Shown here: one piece after another, positions 9,788 to 20,200 of the stretch
Layout of the letters: every line of letters starts with the position of its first letter
Numbering within the stretch: the first letter of the stretch is position 1
Position numbers and translations under genes: made by a program
Source: Cupriavidus metallidurans CH34
GTDB lineage: Bacteria; Pseudomonadota; Gammaproteobacteria; Burkholderiales; Burkholderiaceae
NCBI RefSeq assembly: GCF_000196015.1
Contig: NC_007974.2
Span: 1,426,001 to 1,490,000 of the forward strand
Reading direction: 5' to 3'
Length of the DNA stretch: 64,000 bases
The notes under the pieces: model-generated
Seen by the model: the letters and a program-made list of their open reading frames with translations, nothing else
Database searches by the model: none
Told to the model about the DNA's origin: nothing

Positions 9788-10770
9788 TGCACTGCTCCGG
9801 TTGAGGGCGCGCGCTTGCCGGCCAGCGCAACCTTGTCCTGCGAGGCACTACGGCCGGCCGCCGGCGCGGTCGGCTTGTCTCCCGTTTCCCCGATGTTCTT
9901 CTCGTCATCGGCCTTCACCGATACGGTGGCCGTGCGTCCTGCCACCAGGCGCACATCCTCGGGCATCTGGTCGAACTGGATGCGCACCGGCACGCGCTGC
10001 GCCAGACGCACCCAGTTGAACGTCGGATTCACGTTCGGCAGCAGGTTCGAGCCATTGGTGCGATCACGGTCTTCGATACCGGCTGCGATGCTCTGCACAT
10101 GGCCGTGCAGCACGCGCTTCTCGCCCATGACGCGGATATCGACGGGGCTGCCGATATGGATACCCTTCAGCTTGGTTTCCTCGAAGTAGCCTTCCACGTG
10201 GAACGAGTTCGAATCGACCATCGACAGCACCGGCTTGCCGGTCACGACGTAATCCCCCAGACGCGGCAGGCGGTCGTTGACGTAGCCTTCCACCGGGCTC
10301 ACCACGTGGGTGCGCTCCAGATTCAGCTTCGCCACGCCGATCGCGGCCTCGGCCTGTGCCAGCTGGGCCTCGCCCTGCTGCACCTTGGCCAGCCCCTCTT
10401 CGACGATTTCCTTGGAAACCACCTCGGAAAGCGTCTGGCTGCGCTTCGCCTCGCGGCGTGCCTGGGCCAGATTGGCGCGCACCGCCGCCGCCGTGGCTTC
10501 CGCCTGACGCAGCGCCAGCGCATAGCGCTCGTGGTCGATCTCGAACAGGACGTCGCCTGCCTTCACATGCTGGTTGTCCTTGACCGCGATCCGCGTGACC
10601 AGCCCGGAGACATCGGGCGCCACCTGCACCACCTCGGCGCGAATGTGACCGTCGCGCGTCCACGGCGCCACGGTGTAGTAGTCCCACAGGTGTTTGACGA
10701 CGACCGCGCCAACGGCGGTGACGGCCAGCGTCAGCACAACTGGCCCGAGCGAGGAGAGTCTCAGTTTCAT
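9784..10770 (-). CDS. HlyD/EmrA-type membrane fusion protein (AaeA-like)
   Basis: A 328-residue periplasmic adaptor anchored by one N-terminal helix (VVLTLAVTAVGAVVVKHLWDY). The lipoyl halves are visible around APDVSGLVTRIAVKDNQHV and HVVSPVEGYVNDRLPRLGDY, with an alpha-hairpin rich in Ala, Gln and Glu between them and beta-barrel sequence (NSFHVEGYFEETKLKGI) after. The start at MKLRLSSL is chosen because it overlaps the DUF1656 gene by four bases and fits AaeA-type N-termini. A low-complexity tail after residue 290 is lineage specific. Confidence 0.92.
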   Translation of the reverse strand: MKLRLSSLGPVVLTLAVTAVGAVVVKHLWDYYTVAPWTRDGHIRAEVVQVAPDVSGLVTRIAVKDNQHVKAGDVLFEIDHERYALALRQAEATAAAVRANLAQARREAKRSQTLSEVVSKEIVEEGLAKVQQGEAQLAQAEAAIGVAKLNLERTHVVSPVEGYVNDRLPRLGDYVVTGKPVLSMVDSNSFHVEGYFEETKLKGIHIGSPVDIRVMGEKRVLHGHVQSIAAGIEDRDRTNGSNLLPNVNPTFNWVRLAQRVPVRIQFDQMPEDVRLVAGRTATVSVKADDEKNIGETGDKPTAPAAGRSASQDKVALAGKRAPSTGAVQ

Positions 10771-10979
10771 GATTGCAGCGAGGGCACCAACGCAACCACC
10801 CCACCGAGGACGATCGCATATAGCGCCAGGTTGAAGAGGGAACGGTGCCACACGAGCTTGTAGAAGCCGACACGCGTCAGCACCGCCCGCGCGGCGCTCG
10901 TAATGACGAAGGCGGCAAGCATCCACACCAGCAAGCTGGGGATGTACACGCCATAGATACTGATTTCACCGGGCATCAT
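10767..10979 (-). CDS. DUF1656 small inner-membrane protein (AaeX-like)
   Basis: A 70-residue protein with two transmembrane segments (YIPSLLVWMLAAFVITSAA and LFNLALYAIVLGGVVALVP). It is the standard third partner of FUSC pumps and HlyD-like adaptors in AaeXAB-type operons; its function is unknown. Two adjacent ATG codons (10979 and 10976) are possible starts. The sequence ATGATGA overlaps the stop of the FUSC gene, implying translational coupling. Confidence 0.9.
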   Translation of the reverse strand: MMPGEISIYGVYIPSLLVWMLAAFVITSAARAVLTRVGFYKLVWHRSLFNLALYAIVLGGVVALVPSLQS

Positions 10980-12955
10980 GCTTTTCCGGAAACGGTTGCC
11001 GGCACCACGACCGGCGGAAACAGGGCAACCTGAAGGTCCACGAGAGCCGCCAGTGCGATACGCGAACGCACCTTCTGCTGGGCCTTGCCCAGTCGCGTCA
11101 GCAACGCCGGCGGCGGCGCATCGATGGCACCTTTCAAACGTGACTGGTAATAGCCGGACACGCTGCGCAGCACGCGATTCACTGCATGCTGCTCATCGGC
11201 TTCCAGCTCCGCCATCTCGCGTTGCAGCGCCAGCGTGCAGAGTTCCACACGCACTTCGCTGAAGCCGTCGGCAGATACTTCGCTTTCGCTCGCAGCCAGC
11301 CGGGGCACGAGTTGTGCCAGACGATCGAGCATCCGCGCGCGCAGCGTCGAATGAGACTCCGGACGCGTACTCACGGCGTTCTCGGCGATGTCACTCCAGC
11401 CGGAGCGCACCAGCCGGCGCGTTGCGGCTCGCGTACCGAAAGGCCGCACCGCCAACGTCCAGACCAGGGCGAACGCAATCCCGGCGATACCTGCCAGGTT
11501 GCTGTTGAAGAAACTCTGGAAATTCGCGCTGTAGGCGCCCGAGATACCGATGTCGTTTGCCGTAACCACGGCCAGCGGCATCCCGATCATCGCCAGGCGC
11601 GGCTGCGCCACCAGCAGGCCGATGATCAGGTACGGCACCGCGAACATCAGCACCAGCATCTCGAAATCGTGCGCGATCGGCAGGACCGCGAACAGCATCA
11701 CCATCGAGATCAGCAGGCAAACCACGTTCCAGTTGAAGAACGACTGGATCATCGGCGCGGGCTCGTCGAGCGCGGCGAAGAAACAGCACGAGATTGCGCC
11801 AAGCGCCACAGCACCAGCTCCATCGGCCCAGCCAGTGTGAATCCAGATCATGCCCATCGCGAAGATGGCCAGCGCCACCGTCACGGTCGAGAACAGCAGC
11901 ATGCCGTGGTCGTAGTGGCGGGCGCGGCCAACATCCCAACGCAGGAACTCCGGCAGCCATTCGCCTTCGATGTGCTTTTCACCAAGGCGGCGGCACAGCG
12001 AGACGCAGTCGTGCCACAAGGCCGCCATCTGTTGCAGACGATCTTCGGCTGCTGCGACCAAGGCGGCATCCCAACCCGCCTGGACGGGCGTGGACGTCAG
12101 TTCGGGACGCTCCCCTTCCGCGGCGCCCGCCTGAATCCAGGCCTTCACCGCCCGCATCTGCGCGGCCAGGGGTTCCGGCACGCCGCCGGCGGACTGCATC
12201 GATTCGACGACGGTCGCCAGCGACGACATCACGGGCAGCAGCATCGTCATGCGGCCACGCAGCTCACGCGCGGCACGCACACGCTGGGCACTTTCGGCGT
12301 CGTAGCTCAGTTGGCTGATGAGTTGGTCCAGCGCCAGGATATCGGCGGCCAGACGATGGCGACTATGGTGGCGCGACACCTGCTTGCCGGGGCTTGCCGA
12401 CAGCATGTCACTCGCCCACAGCGTCGCATCGGCCATCCATTGGCGAGACTTGTCGCGCAGCACATTGGCTACGCTGGCCGGAAACACGACCGCGCCAACC
12501 ACGCTGGCGCACAGGATGCCCAGGCAGATTTCCTCGGACCGCGCGACGGCAAGATCGAAGATACCGGCTGGATTATCGACCGAAGGCAGCGCGACGAGCG
12601 GCAACGTATAGGCCGCCAACATGAAGACATAGCTGCGCGGCGTGCGATGCAGCAGCGCCACGTACAAGAGGCAGGCGGTCCAGATCGCCACGGCGCCCAT
12701 CAGCAGAGGCGGCGCGTTGACCAGTGGCGGGACCATCAGAATGCCAGCGGCGGCGCCCAGCAGCGTGCCCAGCACGCGATACAGCGCCTTGGAGCGCGTG
12801 GCGCCGGTCAGCGGATGCGCCACGATATAGACGGAGCCCATCGCCCAGTAGGGGCGCGGCAGGCCGAGATACATCGCAATCCACAATGCCAGCATCGCTG
12901 CGACGAAGGCCTTGATGGAAAAGACCCAATCTCTCGCGGACGGCCAACTACCCAT
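10976..12955 (-). CDS. FUSC family efflux pump (AaeB/fusaric acid resistance type)
   Basis: A 659-residue inner-membrane pump. Two membrane halves, each of about five to six helices (residues about 10-180 and 360-520), are separated by a long cytoplasmic region and followed by a C-terminal helical domain (about 530-650). FUSC proteins export aromatic acids such as p-hydroxybenzoate or fusaric acid; the substrate here is inferred only by family. The gene starts six bases after the MarR regulator's stop and is coupled to the DUF1656 gene. Confidence 0.92.
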   Translation of the reverse strand: MGSWPSARDWVFSIKAFVAAMLALWIAMYLGLPRPYWAMGSVYIVAHPLTGATRSKALYRVLGTLLGAAAGILMVPPLVNAPPLLMGAVAIWTACLLYVALLHRTPRSYVFMLAAYTLPLVALPSVDNPAGIFDLAVARSEEICLGILCASVVGAVVFPASVANVLRDKSRQWMADATLWASDMLSASPGKQVSRHHSRHRLAADILALDQLISQLSYDAESAQRVRAARELRGRMTMLLPVMSSLATVVESMQSAGGVPEPLAAQMRAVKAWIQAGAAEGERPELTSTPVQAGWDAALVAAAEDRLQQMAALWHDCVSLCRRLGEKHIEGEWLPEFLRWDVGRARHYDHGMLLFSTVTVALAIFAMGMIWIHTGWADGAGAVALGAISCCFFAALDEPAPMIQSFFNWNVVCLLISMVMLFAVLPIAHDFEMLVLMFAVPYLIIGLLVAQPRLAMIGMPLAVVTANDIGISGAYSANFQSFFNSNLAGIAGIAFALVWTLAVRPFGTRAATRRLVRSGWSDIAENAVSTRPESHSTLRARMLDRLAQLVPRLAASESEVSADGFSEVRVELCTLALQREMAELEADEQHAVNRVLRSVSGYYQSRLKGAIDAPPPALLTRLGKAQQKVRSRIALAALVDLQVALFPPVVVPATVSGKA

Positions 12956-12960
12956 GTTGC

Positions 12961-13419
12961 TCAGGACTCCTGCTTGCCCGATGTAGATGCAGCCGCGCGC
13001 GCCAGGGCGTCGAACACACGCAACGTGGCCGCCATGTCCGATTCGCTGATATCGGCGAACACCTCGGTCCGCAGTTGTTTCAGCGCCACCTCGATCAACT
13101 CCGCCATGCGCTCGCCCTCTTCCGTCAGGGACAGCACATTGGCCCGGCGATCACTCGAATCCACCTCGCGACGCACCAGCCCGGCCGCGCTGAGTTGGTC
13201 GACCAGACGCACCAGCGTCGCGCCTTCCACGCCCACGTAATCGGCCAGAGTCACCTGGCGCACACCACCGCCCAGACGGCGAATGAACAGCAACGGCGCG
13301 GCGGCCGCAGCGGAAATCCCGTGCGCGGTCACAGCGGCCTGGCTGATCTGCCGCCACTGGCGCCCAGCCAGCATCAACTGGCCGGTGAAGGCGAAAAGAA
13401 GGGCATCGATCTTTGGCAT
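12961..13419 (-). CDS. MarR family transcriptional regulator of the efflux operon
   Basis: A 152-residue winged-helix regulator. The start MPKIDALLFAF is preferred over an ATG 36 bases upstream, since that would put the palindrome at 13431-13444 inside the gene. The HTH region (VTLADYVGVEGATLVRLVDQLSAAG) and the wing DSSDRRANVLSLTEEG with its DR motif are clear MarR features. It is the first gene of the five-gene efflux operon, probably autoregulated and relieved by an aromatic ligand. Confidence 0.92.
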   Translation of the reverse strand: MPKIDALLFAFTGQLMLAGRQWRQISQAAVTAHGISAAAAAPLLFIRRLGGGVRQVTLADYVGVEGATLVRLVDQLSAAGLVRREVDSSDRRANVLSLTEEGERMAELIEVALKQLRTEVFADISESDMAATLRVFDALARAAASTSGKQES

Positions 13420-13430
13420 GGGCAGAATGA

Positions 13431-13444
13431 TAGATGTGAATCTA
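13431..13444. promoter_or_regulatory. palindrome upstream of marR, candidate operator
   Basis: TAGATGTGAATCTA has perfect 5-bp arms around a 4-base centre. It begins 11 bases upstream of the MarR start codon in AT-rich sequence, a usual position for autoregulatory MarR sites. Confidence 0.5.
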
Positions 13445-13689
13445 TTAGGATGCAAATGATTTCTTTGCGAACTAGTTCATGTGTATCAAGAGACTCTCAG
13501 TGCTGTGCAGAAATTTGGAGATGGGACGCAATCGTCGCCTCGGCACCACTGGCAGCGCCTCAGAAACATCTGAAAACATCCGTCGGCAGCAACGTTACGG
13601 GCACTTCCGCAGATCGGCGATATCCGCCTCAACTTCATAGAAATACAGTCCCCAACCAGACCCACATGGCCTGCCCACAAGGACTGACG

Positions 13690-14121
13690 ATGACAATCAG
13701 CATGGCGACCGCCCGGCGCCGAGCAAGGTTCACGCTGGCGACACTGCTCGCAGCGCTGATCGGGATTGGGTTGATAGCGCAGATAGCGCTGATAGCGCCC
13801 CACCTCACCGCAGAGGCAGAACCCTCCCAGGAAGTGGCGCTCCGCAACAACCTGTTGGCAATGAGAGAGGCGATCACCCGATTCCACGTAGACCATGGCC
13901 ACTATCCGCAGTCCCTCGACACCCTAGTGCAACGCGCCTATTTGCACAGGATTCCGCAGGACCCAATCACCCATACCGCGGACAACTGGGAAATCGTACC
14001 GCCGCCAATCGATCCACAATCACCAACGATGCTGGAAGACCGCGCGATTGCGGGCGTATTCGATGTCCGCAGCGGAGCGCTCGGCGTAACGCATGAAGGC
14101 ACCCCGTATCGCGAGCTTTAG
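13690..14121 (+). CDS. GspG-like pseudopilin-related protein
   Basis: A 143-residue protein with an N-terminal hydrophobic helix (ARFTLATLLAALIGIGLIAQ) and a downstream region like the globular part of type II secretion major pseudopilins: ALRNNLLAMREAITRFHVDHGHYPQSLDTLVQRAYLHRIPQDPIT. The pre-pilin peptidase site is degenerate: the Gly before the Phe is Arg, and the Glu at position +5 is missing. It may therefore be a membrane-anchored derivative, not an assembled pseudopilin. An AAGGA ribosome site lies before the ATG at 13690. Similar genes occur beside T6SS vgrG loci in related genomes as far as I recall, but no role is established. Confidence 0.7.
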   Translation: MTISMATARRRARFTLATLLAALIGIGLIAQIALIAPHLTAEAEPSQEVALRNNLLAMREAITRFHVDHGHYPQSLDTLVQRAYLHRIPQDPITHTADNWEIVPPPIDPQSPTMLEDRAIAGVFDVRSGALGVTHEGTPYREL

Positions 14122-14251
14122 ATTCCTAATTCTGCTGAGCGTCTTGGCTTTGGTGTTTGCAGCGGGAAAGGTAGCCACTCCCACAGTGAACAACCACGTG
14201 GGCGGAAGCGATGCGGGGCCAGCGCTGCGTGCCCGCTTCAGCATTTTCTGA
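14093..14251 (+). CDS. small hydrophobic-N-terminus protein, 52 aa
   Basis: An ORF of 52 residues starting within the last codons of the GspG-like gene (29-base overlap in another frame) and ending at TGA 14249. It has a signal-like segment FLILLSVLALVFAAGK followed by a short polar tail. The overlap suggests translational coupling. No family is recognised; it could equally be a chance ORF, although the signal-peptide-like composition argues for a real product. Confidence 0.4.
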   Translation: MKAPRIASFRFLILLSVLALVFAAGKVATPTVNNHVGGSDAGPALRARFSIF

Positions 14252-14416
14252 ATCCAGGATCCAGCGATTCCAAAATCGTAGAAAACCGATATTCACGTCG
14301 GGTCAACTTCGCCATGATTCGCGCCCAGATCAGGCGATCTGGGCCCTCCCCTCGCCTGTGATTGCCTGATACAGGATGCCGTCATCCCGGCGCGCTCCTG
14401 AGACAAGGACATCGAC

Positions 14417-17152
14417 ATGGTCGAAGGTTGGAATGACACTGCGAAGCTGGTAGCAGGCAGGCAAGTCTATTTTCTGGAGGTCCCTGGCGCATCGAGCGCG
14501 GCAGAGCTTTCAGTCGTGTCGTTCGAAGCCGTCGAACGGCTGGGAGATCCCTACAGGGTCACCGTCCAACTGACGCACCCGGTGGATCTGGATCGGGCTG
14601 AGTACCTGAACCGGAACGCCACCTTCGTCATCCATGCGGGCGATGACAGCGAACCCCGTAAGTTCGCGGGATGGATCTCCGAGTTCTCGAAGACCCGCCA
14701 AACTCGCGACTTCTGTGGCTACGAGATCGTGGTCGAGCCGCTAGTGTCGCGCCTGAGGCTCACGCAGGCCAGCCGCATCTACCAGCAGAAGACCGCCCCG
14801 CAGATTATTGAGGCCGTCCTGCGCCGCCACGACCTCAAGGGCCATCAGTTCGCATTCAATCTGCGGCGCAAATATCCGCAGCTTGGTTTCCGAATGCAAC
14901 ACCAGCTTTCGGACTGGGACTATATCCGGCTGCTGATGGAGCAAAACGGGATCTATTGCTATTTCGCGCCGGGCAAGTTCGGGGAGCAGATCGTCTTCGG
15001 CGACGACATCGACCACTACATCTACCTGCCGCAACGGATCGTGCCGTACCGCGAGACGGCCGGACTCGAATCAGGGCAGGAGACAGTCTTCTCGCTCAAG
15101 ACCCATGCGAAGACCATCCCCGAATCGTTCCGGGTGGCGGACTACAACCAGAACAAGGCGTGGGAGCGGCTCACCGGCGACGCCAACGTCGCACGCAAGG
15201 AGAATACCTACGGCCAGTCCTATGTCTTCGGCACGAACCATCTGGACTTTGATGAGGCCAAGTGGGAAGCGCTGCTGCGGCATGAGGCGAAGTACGCCGA
15301 ACAACTGGTCTACGCGGGCGAAAGCAATGTACTCGCGCTGTGCCCGGCGCGCATCCTGCGCCTCGACCTGGCGTTGCCCGATGCGCCCAACGGGCAGGTC
15401 ATCACGGAAGTCGTTCACACCGGTGCCCGCGACGCCGCGTATCGCAACACCTACAAGGCCATTCCCTCGGACCGGCGCTTCCGCCTGCCGCTGGACGAGG
15501 CCAATTGGCCGCGCATTTCCGGCACGCTAAGTGCAAGAATTACCTCCCCCGGCGACTACAAATACGCCTACCTGACGCAGCAGGGTCAGTACATCGTCCG
15601 CTTCGATTTCGATTTCGACACCTGGCCCAACGGCGGCGAAAGCGTGCCGCTGTGGTTCGCCAAGCCGTTCGCTGGCGCGAACCAAACGGGCTTCCACTTC
15701 CCGCTCATCGACGGCACGTACGTAGACGTGGCCTTCCGTGACGGCAACCCCGACAAGCCATACATTCTAAGCGCGCAACACACCAGCCAGCACCCCGAAC
15801 TGATCACCAATCAGGACCGGTGGATGTCGCGCAACGTCCTCCGCACGCAGAGCGACAACGAGTTCGAAGCAGAAGATTGGGAAGGTCAGGAGCACGTCAA
15901 GGTCTCCACCGAGCATTCGGGCAAGAGCCAACTCACACTCGGCCACATCGTCAACGGCAAGCGCGAGAAGCGCGGCGAAGGATTCGAACTGCGCACCGAC
16001 GCCTGGGGGGCCGTGCGCAGCGGCAAGGGACTGTTCCTGAGCGCCGACAAACAGGCTAGCGCGGGCGGACAGGTCCTTGACATGAGCGCCGCGCTAGAGC
16101 AATTGCACGCCGCTCAATCGCGCATGCAAAGTCTGTCCGACGCGGTACGCGAGGCGAAAGCGGTCGTCGCCGACTGCGAGGCGCAGAAGACGATGCTGGA
16201 GACCCAGCTCAAGGACTTGCAGCAGGCGGTGCTACTCGGCAGTGCCCCGCAAGGGCTTGCGCTGACCAGCGGCGGGCACATGCAGTTCTCGTCGGCAGGC
16301 CACCTTTTCACGACGGCCGGGGGCAATGCCGACGCGGCTGTTGGTGGCAACTACACCGTGGCCGCCAGCGATGCCGTTTCGCTCTTTGCCTGCGCCAAGG
16401 GCATGAAATTCTATGCCGGGGCAGGACCCGTCGATGTACAGGCCCAGGGCGATGCGATGAGCCTTACCGCGCTCAAGGGCGTCACGATTGCCAGCACCAG
16501 CGACTCTGTCACGCTCGTTGCCGACAAAGCGCTCACGCTGATGTGCGGCGGTGCCTACATCAAGCTGGCACAGGGCCTGGTCACCATCGGCAGCACCAGT
16601 GACATCCAGTGCCATGGCCCGCTGCGCATCGGGCCATCGGCCGGACGGCATCAGGCGCTGCCGCAGTTGCCGACGCAGAAACAAACCGGGCTGCAACTCT
16701 GGCATGCCTACCCGAACGGTGAGCCAGTCAAGAACGCCAGCTATGTGGTGCAGTTTCCTGACGGCACCACGCGCTACGGCACCCTGGATGCCAATGGACG
16801 CGGCACCCTGGCTAACGTGCCGCGTGGCGGCGGCACAGTCCACTATTTCGAAGAACCCGGCGACCTGGAGAGCCGGGCCAGGAAATGGCGGGAGCCTCAG
16901 TTCAACGCCAACGCGCTGCCAATGCCTGCAGGCGCTAACAACGGTTTGCCAAGCCTCACCGGGCCAATCATGGCGACCGCCGCCAGTCAGGCGCAATCGG
17001 TTGCCGGCCCAGCGCTGACCAAGTCCGCGCTTGGCGCCGCAACCGGCAAGGCTGCGAAGGTCGTTGCCACGCTCGACAAGGCTGTAGCAGACGCCAGCAC
17101 TGGCACGGCAACGACCGCAGGCCGGCCTGCTCAGGCAAAGAGACTGACGTAA
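14417..17152 (+). CDS. vgrG: type VI secretion tip protein VgrG with C-terminal extension
   Basis: A 911-residue spike protein of the T6SS. Residues about 15-350 match the gp27-like VgrG base (for example RKFAGWISEFSKTRQTRDF, FRMQHQLSDWDYIRLLMEQNG). The gp5-like OB region and a proposed needle follow (SVPLWFAKPFAGANQ, then HTSQHPELITNQDRWMSRN). A DUF2345 beta-helix is at about 530-740. After residue 750 a transthyretin-like segment appears (LQLWHAYPNGEPVKNASYVV), followed by an Ala-rich tail. Such extensions often dock cargo effectors. No T6SS structural genes are in the window, so this is a remote effector island. The RHS gene starts 51 bases after its stop. Confidence 0.95.
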   Translation: MVEGWNDTAKLVAGRQVYFLEVPGASSAAELSVVSFEAVERLGDPYRVTVQLTHPVDLDRAEYLNRNATFVIHAGDDSEPRKFAGWISEFSKTRQTRDFCGYEIVVEPLVSRLRLTQASRIYQQKTAPQIIEAVLRRHDLKGHQFAFNLRRKYPQLGFRMQHQLSDWDYIRLLMEQNGIYCYFAPGKFGEQIVFGDDIDHYIYLPQRIVPYRETAGLESGQETVFSLKTHAKTIPESFRVADYNQNKAWERLTGDANVARKENTYGQSYVFGTNHLDFDEAKWEALLRHEAKYAEQLVYAGESNVLALCPARILRLDLALPDAPNGQVITEVVHTGARDAAYRNTYKAIPSDRRFRLPLDEANWPRISGTLSARITSPGDYKYAYLTQQGQYIVRFDFDFDTWPNGGESVPLWFAKPFAGANQTGFHFPLIDGTYVDVAFRDGNPDKPYILSAQHTSQHPELITNQDRWMSRNVLRTQSDNEFEAEDWEGQEHVKVSTEHSGKSQLTLGHIVNGKREKRGEGFELRTDAWGAVRSGKGLFLSADKQASAGGQVLDMSAALEQLHAAQSRMQSLSDAVREAKAVVADCEAQKTMLETQLKDLQQAVLLGSAPQGLALTSGGHMQFSSAGHLFTTAGGNADAAVGGNYTVAASDAVSLFACAKGMKFYAGAGPVDVQAQGDAMSLTALKGVTIASTSDSVTLVADKALTLMCGGAYIKLAQGLVTIGSTSDIQCHGPLRIGPSAGRHQALPQLPTQKQTGLQLWHAYPNGEPVKNASYVVQFPDGTTRYGTLDANGRGTLANVPRGGGTVHYFEEPGDLESRARKWREPQFNANALPMPAGANNGLPSLTGPIMATAASQAQSVAGPALTKSALGAATGKAAKVVATLDKAVADASTGTATTAGRPAQAKRLT

Positions 17153-17202
17153 CCCGCCCACACGCATTCCTGACAACACTTCTCTTCACCGATCCCGTCA
17201 CC

Positions 17203-20200
17203 ATGGCCGCCACCGAGACGCCTCATAGTCCCGCCCGTCAGATTCCCCAGGCCGTTCACGACAATGCCCAGGCCAGGCGCGTGGTCCTCAGTCCTGTCCC
17301 GGCACCTGTCACCGCGCCCACGCTAGTCCATGGCGCCATTGACTCGGTGGCCGATCACAGCCACGAACTCTTCATTCAGTGCCTGTACATGGTTCCCGTC
17401 GTGGGCAATGCCATGTCACTGTGGGATGTGGGCACCGACGTCTACCGGCTGTGCAGCCAACCGAGTGCAGCCAGGAATCTGTTCGAGTGGGGCATTCTCG
17501 TCATCGACGCCATCGGGGTGGTGCCAGCCGCCGGCAATGCGAGCCGCCCTGCGCGCGCCGTGGTCAAGGAGGTGTTGCTCGCCTTCGCCAAGGGGCAAAG
17601 CACCGCTGTCCTGGTGGATCTGTTCTGGGCCACCGCCGGCGGTGATGTGATCGAGTTCATGGCGCATCTGGACGAACACCTCAAGCGCTGGCAAGCGGAC
17701 ATCATCAAGGGCGTGCAACAGGCGACCCGCACGATTCGCACCTTTGTGCAGAACCCCATATCGGCCGCCGAGCAGATGGGCGTGATCCGCAAGAACAAGG
17801 GCTTCTGGTCGTGGGTGCCGTCCACCGAGGAGGTGGCGTTATACGGCATTGATGAACTGCTCAAGCTGTCCGGCCAGCGCACCGCCATTCTGGCGTGGCT
17901 GGACGAGTTCGAACGCAATACCGAGCCAATGATCCGCGCGGCGCTGGGCGACGCGGCCAAGGCCGGCACGTTGCTGTTCATGGCGGCGCAAATCGTGGCG
18001 GAAATCAAGACGCGGCGCGCGCGTGGCAAGACACCCTCACACACCGCCCAGGCTGCGCCAGGCGAATTGACCGAGCCGCACCGCAAGCCTGGGGAGCACC
18101 GCGATACCACGCAGAAGCCCGCGAAGCCGGGCAAGACACCGGCCAGGGACGGCTGCGGCTGCCCGGTAACGGCGAGTCCCAAGCCGGTCAACTACGCCAT
18201 GGGCGACGAGAACCTGGCGCAAACCGATTTCGTGCTCGATGGCATCGTACCCATCGTGTGGACGCGGCGTTACCGCTCCAGCCTTTGCGCCTACGACAAC
18301 AGCCCCCTGGGCGCGCGCTGGAGCAGCCCCTATCACCTGTCGCTCGCGCCGCAGGACGATGGGTCGTTCCTCTTCTTCGACCCGGACAATCGTCCGGTGC
18401 CGCTGCCGGCGGTTGAGCTGGGCGAGTCGGTCGAGGTGCCGGGCGAGCAGTTGACCCTGCATCGACCGGATGGGCGACAGGTGCGGCTCACCTATCCCGA
18501 TGGCGCCGCGGAGGCCTACACGCTGCACGGCGCGCGCTACCGCCTCACCACGCGCAGCCGGCGCGACGGGATGGCGCTGATGCTGTCTTATGACAACCAC
18601 GGCAATTTGATCGGCATGACCGGCGGGGCCGAGGCCACCATCCGGCTGGACTATGTCGAAGGCCGGGTGTCGGCCATCCACCGGGTGGACCTCAATGGCG
18701 ATATCCAGCTGACCCTGGCGCGCTATCGCTATGACCGGGCCGGCGACCTCGTACGGCATGAGAACGTGCTGGGTCATACGCGTAGCTTTGCCTACGTGCA
18801 GCACCTGCTCACCCAATACACCGATTTCAACGGCAACGCGCATCACCTCGAGTGGTCCTGGCCTGGGCGCGCGCATGGCCTGCCGGCACCAGCCGATGCA
18901 AAATGCGTGCGGACGTGGATTGGCAAACACGCGGACGACCCACGCGAGGACACGCGCTTCGAATATCACCGCGAGCATTGGTACACCAAGGTCACCGATG
19001 CGGACGGCGGCATCACCTATCAGCGCTATGACTATCACAACCGGATCGTGATGGTCGAGCACCCCGACGGCAGCAGCGAGCGCTTCGAGTGGGATGACCA
19101 CAACAACGTGGTGGGCGTGACCAACGCCGAGGGTCAGGTGCAGCGCTTTGCCTATGACGAGCAGGGCCGCGCGACCGCCGTGACCGATGCACTGGGCAAC
19201 ACGACGCGTACCGAATACGACGCCGCAGGACTACCCGTCAAGGTCACGGCGCCGACTGGCGAAGTCACGCAGACCGCGTACGACGAACTGGGCCACCCGG
19301 TATCAGTGACCGATCCGGCCGGACGCATGACCCAATACGCCTGGAGCGGCGCGGGACTGCTGCTCGCGCTCACCGACCCAAAGGGGGGCGTGCAGACGTT
19401 CACCTACGACCACGGCGGACGGCTTACCTGCGTACAGGACTGTTCGGGCCACGAGACCCGGTATTCGTACGACGCCAACGGCTTTCTGCTGCAACGGATC
19501 GACGCCGAAGGCCACAGCACCGGCTACCGACATGACGCCAGCGGGCAGTTGCTGACGCGGACGCACCCGGACAAGAGCGAAGAGCGCTTTACCTACGACC
19601 ACGAAGGCAACCTCACCGCTTACACCGACGCTGCAGGCCAGGTGACCGAGTACAGCTATAACGCGCGCCACCAGCCGACCCTGCGGCGCGACGCCGCAGG
19701 CCGTGAACTTTGGTACTTCTACGACAAGCAATGGCGGCTGGCACGCCTGCAGAACGAGGCTGGCGAGGCAACACGCTTCACCTACGACGCGGTGGGCCAA
19801 CTCGTGAAGCAAACCGGTTTCGATGACCGCACGGTGCAGTATGCCTACGACGCAGCAGGCCGCCTGGTCGGTACCGTCGAGGGCGAGATGCGCACGGACT
19901 ACGAGCGCGATCCGCTGGGACGGTTGACCCGCCGTAGCGTACGTGCCGAGGGGCTGCGCTCGTCCGTGGACGAGCATTTCCATTACGACGCGCAAGGGCG
20001 GCTGGTCACCGCCACGAGCGGCGTGAGCACCGTGCACTTGCACTACGACGACGCCGGCAACCTGGTGGCCGAGCAGCAGCGTTATGGGAGTGCGGGGAGC
20101 GGTTACGTCACGGTCAGCCGTCACGAGTACGACGCGCTGGGCCATCGCACCCGAACCACCCTGCCGAACACGCGCACGGTGGACTGGCTGCGCTACGGCT

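Noticed and set aside
11186..13240. 684-codon open frame antisense to the FUSC pump
   Set aside because: The real gene on the other strand has clear membrane domains and operon overlaps. The antisense product is His/Arg/Gln-rich and featureless.
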